A DNA stretch of 64,000 nucleotides from NCBI GenBank assembly GCA_964462525.1, contig CAYWWY010000001.1, positions 434,001-498,000 of the forward strand, in the 5' to 3' direction. The stretch is from CAYWWY01 sp964462525. Lineage in GTDB: Bacteria > Thermotogota > Thermotogae > MWEM01. Below are positions 61,778 through 64,000 of this stretch, one piece after another (position 1 is the stretch's first letter; the number at the start of each line of letters is the position of its first letter). The position numbers were made by a program, and so were the translations under genes. The notes under the pieces were generated by a model. It did not search any database and had not been told where the DNA came from. It saw only the letters and a program-made list of their open reading frames with translations.

Positions 61778-63379
61778 GTGGCGGATTCTGATTCCATGAT
61801 TCCGGAAGGAAACAGAAAAGAACCACCTTATCCAAAAGAAAAATGCATCTTGGAAATGCACAATGTATGGAAGGTCTACCCCAATGGGGTCATTGCGAAC
61901 AGTGGTATTGATCTTTTCATTGAACAAGGCAAGATTCATGCCTTGTTGGGAGAGAATGGCGCGGGAAAATCGACATTGATGAAAATCTTATTCGGTTTTG
62001 AGCGGCCCAGTTCGGGGATAATAAAGTTCGGAGGACAGGAAGTAGTTATCAATTCTCCCCATAAAGCCATTGAAATGGGAATCGGGATGGTTCATCAGCA
62101 TTTTATGCTTGTCCCCTCCTTAACGGTGGCAGAAAATGTGGTTTTGGGTATTGAACCGCGCAAAGGTTTGTCCATAAATATGGCGCAATCCAAAAAACTC
62201 GTTGAAGAAGCTGGAGTTCAATATGGATTGCAGGTTCCTGTAGGGAAGAAAGTCAAGGATATTTCTGTCGGTATGCGCCAACGAGTGGAAATCATAAAAA
62301 CATTAGTTCGAGGCGCCAATTTAATCATTCTAGACGAGCCTACAGCTGTTCTTACCCCCCAAGAAACGGTTGAGTTGTTTAAAGCGCTTCGATTATTGGT
62401 TGAAAAAGGGAAAACAGTCATCTTCATTACCCATAAACTCAACGAGGTCAAACAGATCGCAGACCAAATCACGGTACTAAGAAGGGGAAAGGTAATTGGC
62501 ACCGCTGAAGTTTCCGATGTAACCCAACAGGATATGTCCCGGATGATGGTAGGTAGGGACGTAGACTTAACGATAGAAAAAGATACCCCCAACCCAGGGG
62601 ATCCAATACTATCTGTAGATAAGATTGAATTTGAGAGTGAAGATCATGTAAAAACCCTACAAGGTGTATCCTTTGCATTACACCGGGGAGAAATCCTCGG
62701 GATTGCAGGAGTAGAAGGGAATGGCCAGACAGAGTTGATCCAAATCATTACCGGCTTAGGAAAGAGTACGGAAGGGACTATTCGGATTAAAAGGAAAGAT
62801 ATCATAAAGACCTCCCCCGGAAAGATGCGAAAACTTGGGATGAGCCATATTCCTGCAGATCGAATGACAAAAGGAGTGGCTCTGGATACTTCGATCGAAG
62901 AGAATATTGTATCCGATCGATTCCATAAACGCCCGTTCAGCTTTAAGGGAATGCTTTTCCCTCGTACGATTCGTTCTTTTGCAAGCAAAATGGTCAAAAG
63001 CTTTGACATCCGAACAGACAGTCCAAAGTCACAGTTGAAAATGTTATCGGGAGGAAACATTCAAAAAGTCGTGGTATCTCGCGAGTTCACAGCAGATGCT
63101 GAGATTATTATCGCCGATCAACCAACCCGCGGGATCGATGTAGGCGCTGCGGATTTTATCCGCAGGAGCTTGATCCAAGAACGCGACAAAGGAGTAGCGA
63201 TCCTTCTGATTTCAGCAGATTTAACGGAACTACTGGAAGTGTCTGATCGGGTTTTGGTCTTATACCATGGAGAATTCGTCGCTCACTTCCCAAAAGCCAA
63301 GGGTCTTACAGAAACAACCCTTGGAGAGTACATGCTGGGCATTCAGCGAATGACACTGGAAGAGATGGGGGAATGCTGA
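61778..63379 (+). CDS. Nucleoside ABC transporter ATPase (two ABC domains)
   Basis: 533 residues with two fused ABC modules, as in the Carb2/nucleoside importers (NupA/YufO type). Module 1 has Walker A GENGAGKST, signature VGMRQRVEI in place of LSGGQ, and Walker B LIILDEPTAVLTPQE. Module 2 has GVEGNGQTELI as a degenerate Walker A, LSGGNIQKV as signature, and IIADQPTRGIDV as its Walker B region. The second module usually lacks full catalysis. GTG 61778 with AGGAGGG seven bases upstream is preferred to the frame's ATG 61736, which lies in the hairpin. Confidence 0.93.
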   Translation: MADSDSMIPEGNRKEPPYPKEKCILEMHNVWKVYPNGVIANSGIDLFIEQGKIHALLGENGAGKSTLMKILFGFERPSSGIIKFGGQEVVINSPHKAIEMGIGMVHQHFMLVPSLTVAENVVLGIEPRKGLSINMAQSKKLVEEAGVQYGLQVPVGKKVKDISVGMRQRVEIIKTLVRGANLIILDEPTAVLTPQETVELFKALRLLVEKGKTVIFITHKLNEVKQIADQITVLRRGKVIGTAEVSDVTQQDMSRMMVGRDVDLTIEKDTPNPGDPILSVDKIEFESEDHVKTLQGVSFALHRGEILGIAGVEGNGQTELIQIITGLGKSTEGTIRIKRKDIIKTSPGKMRKLGMSHIPADRMTKGVALDTSIEENIVSDRFHKRPFSFKGMLFPRTIRSFASKMVKSFDIRTDSPKSQLKMLSGGNIQKVVVSREFTADAEIIIADQPTRGIDVGAADFIRRSLIQERDKGVAILLISADLTELLEVSDRVLVLYHGEFVAHFPKAKGLTETTLGEYMLGIQRMTLEEMGEC

Positions 63380-64000
63380 TGAAAAAAATGACTGTAAGCA
63401 ATCTTTTCCAGTTTTACCGGACAGCGATCGCGATCGGAATTGCTCTACTGCTTGGGTATATCATCATCCTGTTCACCCGATACCCGTCCGATCCTGCTTC
63501 CTTCATGGAAGGGATGAAAACAGCTTTCCATGAAGCCAACGAAGCCTTTCAATTCTTTATTCTTGGCCCATTGGTGCGTTGGCGAAGAGGGGTTGCTGAG
63601 TTTAACGAATCCGGGTTTGCCCAATGGATGAATGAAACAACCCCGTTAATTATCACGGGTCTAGCCATTTCTTTGGTCTTCTCTGCCAAACAGTTCAACA
63701 TTGGAGCTGAAGGACAACTTTTCATAGGCGCCGTTGCAGCTACTTTTGCTGCCGTTCACTTCCCCCAGATCCCATTTTTGCATCCCATTGTCGTAATTAT
63801 TGTCGCGATGATCGCAGGCGCGAGTTGGGCAGTGGTCCCGGGGATTATGAAAGCTAAGCTGCATGCTTCCGAGCTGGTGACATCGTTGATGATGAACTAT
63901 GTGGCTTTATTTATGGGACTATTCATGATCAAAACCTTTATTCGCGATACTACAGCCGGTTCTCTCGTATCTTTGCCCTTCGCTCCAACCTCCCGATTGA
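63379..64000 (+). CDS. Nucleoside ABC transporter permease, cut by the window end
   Basis: 207 residues are visible. The first helix is TAIAIGIALLLGYIIIL and the segment GLAISLVFSAKQFNIGAEGQLFIGAVAA is the hallmark of the BMP-linked permease (NupP/YufP family), as is HASELVTSLMMNYVAL. Its ATG overlaps the ATPase stop by one base (TGATG). A second permease gene would be expected beyond the window. Confidence 0.92.
   Translation, partial: MKKMTVSNLFQFYRTAIAIGIALLLGYIIILFTRYPSDPASFMEGMKTAFHEANEAFQFFILGPLVRWRRGVAEFNESGFAQWMNETTPLIITGLAISLVFSAKQFNIGAEGQLFIGAVAATFAAVHFPQIPFLHPIVVIIVAMIAGASWAVVPGIMKAKLHASELVTSLMMNYVALFMGLFMIKTFIRDTTAGSLVSLPFAPTSRL

Overview
The window is about 45% G+C and densely coded, with short spacers, overlapping stop/start pairs and many GTG or TTG starts preceded by strong Shine-Dalgarno sequences. 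Several things point to an anaerobic, motile, two-membrane fermenter. There is an outer-membrane-like protein ending in phenylalanine. The solute-binding proteins have plain signal peptides instead of lipoprotein signals. There is a flagellar cap locus, an NfnAB-type electron-bifurcating pair, a galT-glgA pair and a three-gene glycerol-3-phosphate-type oxidoreductase cassette. This combination resembles Thermotogota, but no phylogenetic test was possible and the assignment is an inference.

Layout. 1-7271 (+): end of a GGDEF protein, an outer-membrane-like protein, a DUF4911 protein, a protein made of two fused YqeG-type HAD phosphatase domains, flaG, an unusually large fliD and tlyA. 7314-10158: a ferritin-like protein, a short transcript with tiny ORFs under a perfect consensus promoter, and a MATE exporter. 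10175-17765 (-): a CopA copper ATPase downstream of a carbohydrate ABC transporter, a HAD phosphatase, a 57-residue membrane protein missed by length cut-offs and a CrtQ-like glycosyltransferase. 17808-17953 (+): tRNA-Ala(GGC) with its own promoter and terminator. 17953-48041 (-): a 30-kb co-directional run. It holds two large HD-GYP sensor proteins, an M19 dipeptidase, the lysine-fermentation pair kce-kal, a peroxiredoxin, obg, pgi, apt, a GGDEF protein, a Ca/Na exchanger, an MFS sugar carrier, a TPR protein, a RemA-like protein, galT, glgA, nfnB, nfnA, ileS, a receiver protein, a GAF/PAS histidine kinase and a Mut7-C protein.

48219-52042 (+): a membrane protein with a GrpE-like C-terminus, an Hsp70-like ATPase ending in a membrane hairpin, and a tRNA1(Val)-type adenine methyltransferase, joined by 1-nt stop/start overlaps. 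52050-53655: tRNA-Gln(CTG) on the minus strand, then rpsF-ssb-rpsR. 53673-56787 (+): the GlpA-like dehydrogenase, its NAD(P)H-type partner and a DUF1667 protein. 57108-58555 (-): mgtE, preceded by a ten-codon proline-rich leader ORF. 58677-64000 (+): a nucleoside salvage and uptake cluster (nucleoside hydrolase, uridine phosphorylase, BMP-type binding protein, ABC ATPase and permease, the last cut by the window end).

The most promising undescribed material is the Hsp70-like/GrpE-like membrane pair and the mgtE leader peptide, which resembles in principle the proline-rich Mg2+-sensing leaders of enterobacteria. Next come the tandem YqeG fusion, the FliD with six hook-IN repeats and the small-ORF transcript at 8166-8523. 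No CRISPR array, insertion sequence or prophage was seen.
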